This document shows, piece by piece, positions 49,899 through 58,069 of a DNA stretch of 64,000 nt (its first letter is position 1; each line of letters opens with the position of its first letter). The notes beneath the pieces were generated by a model. The model was not told where the DNA came from, ran no database searches, and worked only from the letters and a program-made list of their open reading frames with translations. Source of the stretch: Allokutzneria sp. A3M-2-11 16. Lineage in GTDB: Bacteria > Actinomycetota > Actinomycetes > Mycobacteriales > Pseudonocardiaceae. The stretch lies in assembly GCF_024213555.1 (NCBI RefSeq), contig NZ_JANAVO010000013.1, positions 1-64,000 on the forward strand, in the 5' to 3' direction. A program made the position numbers and the translations under genes.

Positions 49899-52800
49899 AT
49901 GAGTTTCGACCTGAACCGCCGGGACCTGTTGCGCAGCAGTGGTGTCGTCGCGGCCGCGGCCGCGCTGGGCGGCGCGACCGCCGTCCCGGCCAACGCCGCT
50001 GCCGAGGACGAGCGGGGCGGTAAGCCGAGGGTCGATCTCACCGAGGGCACCAACATCAGCGCGTCCGCCTCCTCGGACGGCAAGCTGATCGCCTTCGACC
50101 TGGTCACGGCGATCTGGGTGGTGGGCGCGAACGGCGGTCCGGCGCGGCGGCTGACCGACGACCTGGCCGACGCCACGCTGCCCCACGTCGCCCCGGACGG
50201 TTCCCGGATCGTGTTCCAGTCCTATCGGGACGGTAACTATCACTTGTGGACAGTCCGGCCGGACGGCAGCGGGCTGACACAGCTGACAACCGGCACCTAC
50301 GACCACCGCGAGCCCCGGTTCGCGCCCGACGGCAAATCCGTCGTGTTCACCTCGGATCGCGGAAACACCGGCAGCTACGGCGTTTTCCGGCTCGACCTGG
50401 CCGACAAGAAGATCACCACGCTCAGCGACACCGCCGCCGAGCAGGCCGCGCCCGCGTGGTCCCCGGACGGCAAGCGCGTCGCGTACACAGTGGACGATGC
50501 GGCGATCGACGTCCTCGATATCGGCTCCGGCGCAGTAACCAGGGCGGTCACCGCCACGGGTGGGGCGAAGATCTACGGGCCCGCCTTCGCCCCGGACGGC
50601 AAGACCCTGTCGTACATGCGGCTCACCGGCGCGGTCGCCGAACTCGTGGTGGGGGAGAAGGCCGTCACCTCCGGTGAGGACGTGTTCGGCTTCGCGGCCA
50701 CGTGGCTGTCGGCCGACGAACTGCTCTACACCGCGGACGGCCACCTCCGCCGCCGCAAGCTCAGCGGGGGTACCGCCGCCGACATCGCGTTCACCGCGTC
50801 GGTCCCTGTCACCACGCGCCGGGTCTACCGGCAGTTCGTCCGCGACATCACCGATCGGCGCGCCCAGGCGACCCGTGGAATCGCCTCGCCCGTGGTGTCC
50901 GCGGACGGCAAGCAGATCGCCTTCCGCGCGCTGAACGCGTTGTGGCTGTTGACGATCGGGGACGCCAACCCGAAGCGGATCGTCGCGGACGGCTACTTCA
51001 ACTCCGACCCCGACTTCGCCCCGGACGGCAAGTCCCTCGTCTACACCTCCGACCGCGCGGGCGACGCCGATCTGTGGGTGCGCGATCTCGCCAGCGGCAG
51101 CGAGCGCAGGCTGACCGGGCTCGCCGGAGCGCAGCTGACCCCGCGCTTCTCCCCGGACGGCAAGCGGATCGCTTACCAGGACCACGATGGTGCTGCCTGG
51201 ATCGTGGACACTGCTGGTGGTACGCCGAAGCAGGTCACGCCGACTCTGTTCATGCCGGGCCGGATCACCTGGTCGCCGGACGGCAACACGATCGCGCTCG
51301 CCGCGGTGAAGCCGTTCTCGAAGCGCTTCCGCGAGGGCACCAGCCAGATCCTCACCGTCGACCTGGCCAGTGGCGCGCTCACCTACACCGAGCCGATGCC
51401 CTTCGCGTCCATCGCCGCGCGCGGTGACGACGGGCCGGTGTGGTCGCCGGACGGCAAGCACCTGGCGTTCGTCGTCGAGTCCACCGCGTGGATCGTCCCG
51501 GTCGACGCGCGCGGCAAGTTCACCGGTGCGGCCCGCCAGGTCACCCGCGAGGTCACCGACTCGCTGGCGTGGATCGGCTCGGACGCGTTGCTGTACCTGA
51601 ACAACGGCCGCCTGCGCAGTCAGTCGATCAAGGGCGGCCGACCGGCGACGATCCCGCTCGACCTCACCTGGAAGCGCCCGGAGGTCAAGGAAAAAGCCGT
51701 CATCCGCGCGGGCGCGCTGTGGGACGGGCAGTCACGCGAGCTGCGGCGCAACGTCGACATCATCGTGGACGGCAACCGCATCGACGGCATCGTCCCCTCA
51801 CGGCCCGGACGGGCCACTGTGGACGCTTCGAAGCTGACCGTCATGCCCGGCCTGATCGACTCGCACAACCACTGGCACCTGCGCGGACGGCAGTGGGGAG
51901 ACCGGCAGGGGCGGGCGTGGCTGGCCTACGGCATCACCACGACGCGCTCTCCCGGCGACCCCGTCTACCAGATGCTCGAAACCCGCGAGGCGCTCGACGC
52001 CGGTGCACAGGTCGGACCGCGGTTCTTCGCCACCGGCGAGGCGATCGACGGCTCGCGCGTCTACTACAACTTCATGCGCCCCACGCGGTCGATCACGCAG
52101 CTCGACCTGGAGCTGGAGCGCGCGCGGGAACTCCAGTACGACCTGATCAAGACCTACGTGCGGCTGCCCGTGGAGTACCAGAAGCGGGTGATCGACGCCG
52201 CGCACCGCGCCGGGATGCCGCTGTCCTCGCACTACCTCTACCCGGCCGAGCACATCGGCATGGACGGCATGGAGCACACCGGGGCCACCAACCGCCTCGG
52301 CTACTCCCACACCGTGTCCCGGCTGGGCCGCGCCTACGCCGACGCGATCACGCTCTTCGTCCGGTCCGGCATGTCGATCACGCCGACGCTGTTCAACTCG
52401 TCGGTGATGTACGCCGACGACCGGTCCCTGGTGGAGGACCGGCGCACCAGGACGCTCTACCCCTCGTGGGAGTACGAGCGCCTGGTGAAGAAGGCCGACG
52501 ACGCCAAGCTCCCCGCCGCCGAGGCGGTCCGCGCACTGCTGAAGTCCAATGTGGACATGGTGCTGCGCATCCACCGCGGCGGCGGCATGGTGATCGCCGG
52601 CACCGACGCGCCGCTGGACAACCCGGCGATCTCGTTGCACACCAACCTGCGCGCGATGGTGCGCTACGGCTTCACCCCGCACGAGGCGCTGACCACCGCG
52701 ACCGCCAACACCGCCCGCTGGCTGGGCCACCAGGGCAGGCTCGGCGTTGTCGCCCGCGGCGCGCTGGCCGATCTGTCCTTTGTGGACGGAAACCCGCTCG

Positions 52801-53018
52801 CCGACATCAGGGCCGCCGCCGCCGTCCGCCAGGTCATGCTCGGCGGCGTCCTGCACACCGTCGAGGACCTCCTCAAGCCCTTCGCCACCCCCGCCGCCCG
52901 CATGGCCCCCGCCGCCGTCCTCCGCAACCCCGCCGTTTCCCACTCGCACTCCGACCGCACCCATTGGTGGCACACCCCCGAATGGCAGCAGCAGGTGTGC
53001 TGCGGCACTCCGCACTAG
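49899..53018 (+). CDS. Tat-exported TolB-propeller/amidohydrolase fusion
   Basis: 1039 residues. Twin-arginine signal NRRDLLRSSGVVAAAAALGG. Residues 50-560 hold TolB-like beta-propeller repeats, each with SPDGKxxAY/FTSD-type blocks (FAPDGKSVVFTSDRG, WSPDGKRVAYTVDD, FSPDGKRIAYQDHD). Residues 600-1030 are a metal-dependent amidohydrolase: MPGLIDSHNHWH, SHYLYPAEHIGMDGMEH, GTDAPLD and GALADLSFVDGNPL. Such fusions are extracytoplasmic hydrolases of unknown substrate. Ends before the family-2 copy C palindrome. Confidence 0.9.
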   Translation: MSFDLNRRDLLRSSGVVAAAAALGGATAVPANAAAEDERGGKPRVDLTEGTNISASASSDGKLIAFDLVTAIWVVGANGGPARRLTDDLADATLPHVAPDGSRIVFQSYRDGNYHLWTVRPDGSGLTQLTTGTYDHREPRFAPDGKSVVFTSDRGNTGSYGVFRLDLADKKITTLSDTAAEQAAPAWSPDGKRVAYTVDDAAIDVLDIGSGAVTRAVTATGGAKIYGPAFAPDGKTLSYMRLTGAVAELVVGEKAVTSGEDVFGFAATWLSADELLYTADGHLRRRKLSGGTAADIAFTASVPVTTRRVYRQFVRDITDRRAQATRGIASPVVSADGKQIAFRALNALWLLTIGDANPKRIVADGYFNSDPDFAPDGKSLVYTSDRAGDADLWVRDLASGSERRLTGLAGAQLTPRFSPDGKRIAYQDHDGAAWIVDTAGGTPKQVTPTLFMPGRITWSPDGNTIALAAVKPFSKRFREGTSQILTVDLASGALTYTEPMPFASIAARGDDGPVWSPDGKHLAFVVESTAWIVPVDARGKFTGAARQVTREVTDSLAWIGSDALLYLNNGRLRSQSIKGGRPATIPLDLTWKRPEVKEKAVIRAGALWDGQSRELRRNVDIIVDGNRIDGIVPSRPGRATVDASKLTVMPGLIDSHNHWHLRGRQWGDRQGRAWLAYGITTTRSPGDPVYQMLETREALDAGAQVGPRFFATGEAIDGSRVYYNFMRPTRSITQLDLELERARELQYDLIKTYVRLPVEYQKRVIDAAHRAGMPLSSHYLYPAEHIGMDGMEHTGATNRLGYSHTVSRLGRAYADAITLFVRSGMSITPTLFNSSVMYADDRSLVEDRRTRTLYPSWEYERLVKKADDAKLPAAEAVRALLKSNVDMVLRIHRGGGMVIAGTDAPLDNPAISLHTNLRAMVRYGFTPHEALTTATANTARWLGHQGRLGVVARGALADLSFVDGNPLADIRAAAAVRQVMLGGVLHTVEDLLKPFATPAARMAPAAVLRNPAVSHSHSDRTHWWHTPEWQQQVCCGTPH

Positions 53019-53045
53019 AACACCTGAGCGCGCAGAAGTTGGGGC

Positions 53046-53167
53046 GTCTTCAAGTACCCCCGACCCCCTTCTCAGCAGTCGCTAACCGCCCCCAACCTCC
53101 GGCGCCTCGCCGGGGGTTGGGGGCGGTTAGCGGTGATCAACGAGGGGGGTTCGCGGTACTTGAAGAC
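53046..53167. repeat. 122-bp palindrome, family 2 copy C
   Basis: Outer GTCTTCAAGTACCCC (53046-53060) and GGTACTTGAAGAC (53155-53167). Inner GCTAACCGCCCCCAACC (53081-53097) pairs exactly with GGTTGGGGGCGGTTAGC (53115-53131). The inner stem sequence differs from copies A and B, yet pairing is kept. It lies between convergent genes ending at 53018 and 53251. Confidence 0.83.
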
Positions 53168-53250
53168 CGGCGGACGTGGCGAAGGCGCCGGCTCACGAGG
53201 AGCACGGCGCCTTCGGGTGGAGCGGAGTGCGGTGTTCCTGAGTGCGGGGG

Positions 53251-53922
53251 TTACTGACCGCTGGCGGCCTGGCTGGAGACGACGGCGGCGACCACGGTCG
53301 CGGTGACGGCGGCGTTGATCGCGGCGAGGGCCTGCGAGACGCCCTTCGCGGCGATGTCGTCGCTGGCCAGCTCCTTCAGCCGGGCGCGGGCGTCGCTGTC
53401 CCCGCCGTAGACGTGCTTGCCCAGCTTGCACGCGTGCAGCAGCGCACCGAGCGCGGCGGCGCGGTCATCGCCCTCCGCGCCACCGAGCACGACCTTGTCC
53501 AGGCGCGCCTTGACCTCCGCCTTCGCGGCCGCGTCCTTGACGGGGAAGCGGTGCACGGGGATGAGACCGAGGACCTTCTTGCTGTTGTCCTCGATCACGC
53601 CCGCGTTCGACAGGCGGTCGGCGTAGGTGTCGCGGGTGTGCTTCTTGGCCTTGTTCAGCCAGGAGGCCGGCTTGACGGGCTCGCCCTTCTCCACCAGCCC
53701 GGCCAGCGCCGAGTCCAGCGCGGCGTCACCGACCGGCTTCGCGTCGGTGACCACGATCTTCTTGTCTTCGAACGCGATCCGGTCCGCGAGGGCCAGTTCG
53801 GTGAGCTCGGCGCCGGCGAGGCCGAGCACGACAGCGTCGCCCGAGTGCAACTTGCCGTCCTCGTCGTCGAGGGCGAGCAGGAAGAGGTCCTCGGGAAGGG
53901 TCCTGGAGGTCATGCCGCGCAT
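53251..53922 (-). CDS. GPP34 family phosphoprotein
   Basis: 223 residues. TLPEDLFLLALDDEDGKL is the GPP34/GOLPH3 start, followed by GLAGAELTELALADRI and the long helical body with KVLGLIPVHRFPVKD. Bacterial GPP34 proteins are cytosolic and may bind phospholipid head groups; the role is unclear. I start at ATG 53922 (MRGMTSRTL), which has GAGG nine bases upstream; ATG 53913 is possible. The C-terminal tail AAVTATVVAAVVSSQAAS is hydrophobic, which is common in the family. Upstream of the acyl-CoA dehydrogenase gene stop by 17 bp on the same strand. Confidence 0.9.
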   Translation of the reverse strand: MRGMTSRTLPEDLFLLALDDEDGKLHSGDAVVLGLAGAELTELALADRIAFEDKKIVVTDAKPVGDAALDSALAGLVEKGEPVKPASWLNKAKKHTRDTYADRLSNAGVIEDNSKKVLGLIPVHRFPVKDAAAKAEVKARLDKVVLGGAEGDDRAAALGALLHACKLGKHVYGGDSDARARLKELASDDIAAKGVSQALAAINAAVTATVVAAVVSSQAASGQ

Positions 53923-53939
53923 TGAACCACGCCTCACGT

Positions 53940-55043
53940 TCACCTTCGCGACGGTATGTCCATCAGAAGATGGACCATGTGGCCCAGTGTCATCCGGTGT
54001 TCGCCGGGTGTTCCCAGAGCCAGCTGGTTAACCTTTGCCCGCTTGAGGGAAAGGTGCGCGGGGTGCTCCCACGTCATCCCGATCCCACCGTGCAGCTGGA
54101 CCGCCTCCTCCGCCGCGTGCACCGCGAGGTCGGCGCACTCCGACTGGGCCAACGCGACTGCGACATCGGCATCATCTGCCTGGCGCGTCAGGGCGTCGGC
54201 CGCGTGCCGTGCGGTCGCCCGCGCGCAGACCAGCTCCAGCCACAGGTCGGCCAGCCGGTGCTTGATCGCCTGGAACGAACCGATCGCCCGTCCGAACTGG
54301 TGACGGTCCTTGACGTGGCGGACAGTTTGCTCAAGGCACGTTTCCGCTATACCGACCTGTTCCGAGGCCAGCAACCCCGCCCCTGCCCGAAGTGCCGCCT
54401 CCACTGCGGCTGTGGCTTGATCACCCGATGCGATGACGACACCTGGGGTGGATGCCAGAGACACGTCGGCGATGCGACGCGTCATGTCCAGCGACACCAC
54501 CTCGGTGACCGTGACTCCGGGAGCGTCGGCGCGCACCGCGTACAACGCCGGACCGGCCACCGGGACCACGAGCAGCGAGGCCGCCCGCGCGTCGACGACT
54601 GAGGTCACCCGCCCCGTGAGCAGGCCGTCCGCCGACGCGGACACCGTTGCGGGAAAAGGAGATCCGGGCGCCGCGGTCAGCGGAACGGCGAGTGCCCCGG
54701 TTGTGGTGCCCGACGCCAACGAGCCCACCAGGTCGGAGTCGCAGGCGAGCAGCGCGGTCGTCGCCAGCACGGTGCTCCCGAGGAACGGCACCGGAGCGAC
54801 GAAGCGGCCCAGCTCCTCCATCACCACAGCCGTCTCCCGCAGCGAAGCCCCCTGGCCACCGCGGTCCTCCGGCACGTGCAAGCCCGTCACGCCCAGCTCG
54901 ACCAGGATTCGCCACAGGTCCATGTCACACGGCGAGTCGGATTCCAAGCGCGCCAGCACCGCCGAGGGCGGGCAGTGGTCGGTCAGCACCGCGCGGACGC
55001 TGGCCCGCAGGTCTTCCTCGATCTCGGAGTAGAGCAGGTTCAT
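53940..55043 (-). CDS. acyl-CoA dehydrogenase, short subunit (FadE27-like)
   Basis: 367 residues, ACAD fold. N-terminal LYSEIEEDLRASVRAVLTDHCPPS, LHVPEDRGGQGASLRETAVVMEELGRFVAPVPFLGS, and C-terminal RHQFGRAIGSFQAIKHRLADL with QLHGGIGMTWEHPAHLSLKRAK. It resembles the partner subunit of alpha2-beta2 steroid or CoA-thioester dehydrogenases (FadE26/FadE27, ChsE4-ChsE5 type). ATG 55043 overlaps the upstream gene stop by ATGA, so the two subunits are made together. No other steroid genes are in the window. Confidence 0.9.
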   Translation of the reverse strand: MNLLYSEIEEDLRASVRAVLTDHCPPSAVLARLESDSPCDMDLWRILVELGVTGLHVPEDRGGQGASLRETAVVMEELGRFVAPVPFLGSTVLATTALLACDSDLVGSLASGTTTGALAVPLTAAPGSPFPATVSASADGLLTGRVTSVVDARAASLLVVPVAGPALYAVRADAPGVTVTEVVSLDMTRRIADVSLASTPGVVIASGDQATAAVEAALRAGAGLLASEQVGIAETCLEQTVRHVKDRHQFGRAIGSFQAIKHRLADLWLELVCARATARHAADALTRQADDADVAVALAQSECADLAVHAAEEAVQLHGGIGMTWEHPAHLSLKRAKVNQLALGTPGEHRMTLGHMVHLLMDIPSRR

Positions 55044-56218
55044 CGCGGGAGGTCCTTCCACGGGCCGGTGTCGGAGCGCGGTTCGCTCGGCAGGCCGAGG
55101 ACGCGCTCGGCGATGATGTTGCGCAGGATCTCCGAGGTGCCGCCCTCGATCGAGTTGCCCTTCGCGCGCAGGTAGCGGTAGCCCGGACCGCGCCCGGTGA
55201 AGTCGACCTGGTCCGGGCGGCACAGCGTCCAGTCGTCGTAGCGCAGCCCGGCCTCGCCCATCAGCTCCACCTCGAAACCGCTGATGTCCTGGGCGAGCCT
55301 GGCGAAGGCCAGCTTCATCCCGGAGCCCTCCGGCCCCGGGGCGCCCGCCGCGAGCTGCTGGCGCAGCCGGACCCCGGTCAGCCGCAGCGCCTCCGCCCGC
55401 GCCCACAGCTTGACCAGCCGCGCGTGCAGTTCCGGCGTGCGCAGCTCGGGGTGCTGCCGCCACGTGTCCGCGACGATGCCGATCATCCCGCCCTCGCGCG
55501 GGATCGCGGCGCCGCCGATCGCCACGCGCTCGTTCATCAGCGTTGTGCGCGCGACCTTCCAGCCCTCGCCCACGGCGCCGAGCCGGTGCGCGTCCGGAAT
55601 CCGCACGTCGGTGAGGAAGACCTCGTTGAACTCCGCCTCGCCGGTGATCTGGCGCAGCGGCCGCACCTCCACGCCCGGCGCGGTCATATCGCAGACGAAG
55701 TACGTGATGCCCTGGTGCTTCGGCAGGTCGGGGTCGGTGCGGGCGAGCAGGATCGCCCAGCGCGCGGTGTGCGCGCTGGAGGTCCACACCTTCTGACCGG
55801 TCACCACCCAGTCGTCCCCGTCGCGCACCGCCCGCGTGCCCAGGGCGGCCAGGTCCGATCCGGCGCCCGGCTCGCTGAAGAGCTGGCACCACACCTCCTC
55901 GCCAGTCCACAGTGGACGGAGGAATCGGCTCTTCTGCTCCTCTGTGCCGTAGGTGAGGATCGTCGGCGCGGCCATGCCCAGCCCGATGCCGATCCGCAGC
56001 GGGTCGTTGTCCGGCGCCCCGGCCTCGTCCAGCTCGGCGTCGACGACCTGTTGCAGCTCCCTGGGCGCGGCGAGCCCGCCGAGTCCGACGGGGTAGTGCA
56101 CCCACGCCAGCCCCGCGTCGAACCGGGCGCGCAGGAACTCCAGCCGGTCGGTGCTCCCGGGATCGTGGGCGGCCAGGAGCTCCCGCACCCGGTCCCGGAT
56201 GTGCCCTGAATGAGTCAT
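55040..56218 (-). CDS. acyl-CoA dehydrogenase, long subunit (FadE26-like)
   Basis: 392 residues. WCQLFSEPGAGSDLAALGTRAVRDGDDWVVTGQKVWTS holds the FAD and substrate loop; MNERVAIGG and GNSIEGGTSEILRNIIAERVLGLP are typical of the FadE26-like subunit. With the 3' partner it should form a heterotetramer acting on a branched or polycyclic acyl-CoA. The annotated ATG 56218 and first six codons lie within a strong palindrome, so the true start may be the nearby GTG in RVRELLAAHD, about nine codons in. The upstream transglutaminase gene ends 47 bp away. Confidence 0.88.
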   Translation of the reverse strand: MTHSGHIRDRVRELLAAHDPGSTDRLEFLRARFDAGLAWVHYPVGLGGLAAPRELQQVVDAELDEAGAPDNDPLRIGIGLGMAAPTILTYGTEEQKSRFLRPLWTGEEVWCQLFSEPGAGSDLAALGTRAVRDGDDWVVTGQKVWTSSAHTARWAILLARTDPDLPKHQGITYFVCDMTAPGVEVRPLRQITGEAEFNEVFLTDVRIPDAHRLGAVGEGWKVARTTLMNERVAIGGAAIPREGGMIGIVADTWRQHPELRTPELHARLVKLWARAEALRLTGVRLRQQLAAGAPGPEGSGMKLAFARLAQDISGFEVELMGEAGLRYDDWTLCRPDQVDFTGRGPGYRYLRAKGNSIEGGTSEILRNIIAERVLGLPSEPRSDTGPWKDLPR

Positions 56219-56255
56219 TGAGGGAATCTAACGCCCCCAATGACTCGTTCAGGGC
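56203..56255. repeat. 53-bp stem-loop overlapping an ACAD start codon
   Basis: GCCCTGAATGAGTCATTGAGGG (56203-56224; split here at 20 bases: GCCCTGAATGAGTCATTGAG plus GG) pairs with CCCCCAATGACTCGTTCAGG plus GC (56234-56255), 20 of 22 positions matching, 9-nt loop. It includes the ATG of the gene at 55040-56218 and lies just after the transglutaminase stop. Terminator or REP-like element. Confidence 0.75.
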
Positions 56256-56264
56256 GTTCGCGGT

Positions 56265-57107
56265 TTACGCCAGGCGGGTGATCTCCACGTCAACCTCCAA
56301 CGCGGAGGCCGCTCCGCCGGAGTAGATTCCCTTCAGCGGCGCCACATCGGCGTAGTCGCGGCCGAGCGCCACCCAGATGTGCCGGTGCCCCACCGGGATC
56401 GCGTTCGTCGGGTCGTAGCCCCACCAGCCGCCGGTCCACGCCTCGATCCACGCGTGGCTCTCGCCCTTGACCGTCTCCCGCACCTCACCGGCCGGGTTGG
56501 TGTGCAGGTAGCCGGACACGTAACGGGCCGGAATCCCCATGGAGCGCAACAACAACAGGCTCAGGTGCGCGTAGTCCTGGCACACGCCCTCCTCGGCCTG
56601 CCACGCGTCGACCGCCGAGCTGCGCACGCTCGTCCGGCCCTGCTGGTAGGTCAGGTGCTCGTGCACCCAGTTGGCCACGCCGAGCACCGCGTCGACCGGG
56701 CTCGCCCCGCGGCGGAGCTCCCGGGCCACCGCGGCCAGCTCGCGGTGCCGGGGCACGATCTGGGTCGCCTCCAGGTACTCGGTGTAGCGGTCCACCACGT
56801 CCTCGGCCCGCAGCCGGTTCCAGGTCGCGGTGGTCACCGCGTCGCCCGCCGCCGCGGTCTCCACCACCGACGAGCCGACGATCTTCAGCTCGGTGTGCGG
56901 GGCGTGCAGGTCGAAGGAGGTCACCACGTTGCGCCAGTAGTCGGTGTAGCGGTAGGAGCGCGTCGCGGGCGTTGTCTCGACGCGGTTGACGACTACCTCC
57001 TGCCGCCGGTCCCCGCGCGGGGTCAGCCGCACCTCGTTGAAGGACTGCACGACGGGCGCGGAGTAGCGGTAGCCGGTGCTGTGCACCACGCGCACCCGCC
57101 AGCTCAC
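56265..57107 (-). CDS. transglutaminase-like protease-fold protein
   Basis: 280 residues. An N-terminal beta domain (WRVRVVHSTGYRYSAPVVQSFNEVRLTPR) precedes the papain-like core with Cys in EEGVCQDYAHL, His in GESHAWIEAW and Asp in GYDPTNAI. This is the bacterial transglutaminase N/C type found with alpha-E and circularly permuted ATP-grasp proteins, thought to act on an unknown peptide tag. GTG 57107 overlaps the alpha-E stop (GTGA). Last gene of the three-gene operon. Confidence 0.92.
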   Translation of the reverse strand: MSWRVRVVHSTGYRYSAPVVQSFNEVRLTPRGDRRQEVVVNRVETTPATRSYRYTDYWRNVVTSFDLHAPHTELKIVGSSVVETAAAGDAVTTATWNRLRAEDVVDRYTEYLEATQIVPRHRELAAVARELRRGASPVDAVLGVANWVHEHLTYQQGRTSVRSSAVDAWQAEEGVCQDYAHLSLLLLRSMGIPARYVSGYLHTNPAGEVRETVKGESHAWIEAWTGGWWGYDPTNAIPVGHRHIWVALGRDYADVAPLKGIYSGGAASALEVDVEITRLA

Positions 57108-58051
57108 GAAACCACCTCCGCGTTGTTCCACGCCACCCACGGCGCGGAGTGGAAGTACTGCAACGACACGGCCTCGCCGACCTCGTGGATCATGTCCTGC
57201 AACGCGCCCAGCCTGCTGGGCAGGTCCTCCAGCAGGTCGGCGGGCCGCAGGAACTCCAGGTCGCTGCGGGCCCGCCCGAGCAGCCGCAGCGCCTCGGCCT
57301 TCGCCCCGATGCGCACGCTCGGCCGCTGGTCCAGCTGCTCCAGGCACGCCTCGGCCTGACGCAGCGCGTGGAACACCGAACGCGGGAAAAGCCTGTCCAG
57401 CAACAGAAACTGCACCACCCGGCCCGCGTCGATCGCCCCGCGATAGGTCCGCAGATAGGTGTCCTGGGCGCCCGCCGAGCGCAGCACCGTCACCCACCCC
57501 GGCGAGGACAGCTTGTCGCCGACCCGGGACAACAGCAGCCGCACCACCATGTCCACGCGCTCCACCGAACGACCCAGGACGAGGAACCGCCAGCCGTCGT
57601 CACGGCTCATCGTGGAGTCGGCCAGCCCGGCGAACATCGCCGCCCGTTCCTCGATGAACGAGAAGAACGCGTGCGGGCCGACGCGACGGGCATAGCGCTG
57701 CCGCTCGCTGATCGCGTTCCAGGTGGCGTTGAGGCATTCCCACATCTCGGTGGAGACGACCTCGCGCGCGCCACGGGTGTTCTCCCGCGCACTGGTCAGC
57801 GACGCGGTGATCGACCCGATCTGGTCGGGGGAGTAGGCGACCAGCTCGGTCAGCGACCACGCGTCCAGCGACAGGTCCTCCGGCGGTGCGATGCCCAGGA
57901 CGCCGAGCAGTTGGCGGCTCGTCGCGTCCGGGTCGACCGTGGCGTCCTCCAGCAACTGGTGCACAGAGACATCGAGGATGCGGGCGGTGTCATCGGCGCG
58001 TTCGACGTAGCGGCCGATCCAGTACAGCGATTCCGCGTTGCGGGCCAGCAC
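57104..58051 (-). CDS. alpha-E domain protein
   Basis: 315 residues, all helical. LARNAESLYWIGRYVERADDTARILDV is the alpha-E start, and FLVLGRSVERVDMVVRLLLSRV is the second diagnostic helix; the protein is rich in conserved Arg and Glu. The family always accompanies an ATP-grasp enzyme and a transglutaminase; its biochemical role is unproven, perhaps a scaffold or a peptide carrier. Translationally coupled downstream and 18 bp from the ATP-grasp gene. Confidence 0.93.
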   Translation of the reverse strand: MLARNAESLYWIGRYVERADDTARILDVSVHQLLEDATVDPDATSRQLLGVLGIAPPEDLSLDAWSLTELVAYSPDQIGSITASLTSARENTRGAREVVSTEMWECLNATWNAISERQRYARRVGPHAFFSFIEERAAMFAGLADSTMSRDDGWRFLVLGRSVERVDMVVRLLLSRVGDKLSSPGWVTVLRSAGAQDTYLRTYRGAIDAGRVVQFLLLDRLFPRSVFHALRQAEACLEQLDQRPSVRIGAKAEALRLLGRARSDLEFLRPADLLEDLPSRLGALQDMIHEVGEAVSLQYFHSAPWVAWNNAEVVS

Positions 58052-58069
58052 GGCTTCCTCCTCTCGTCG

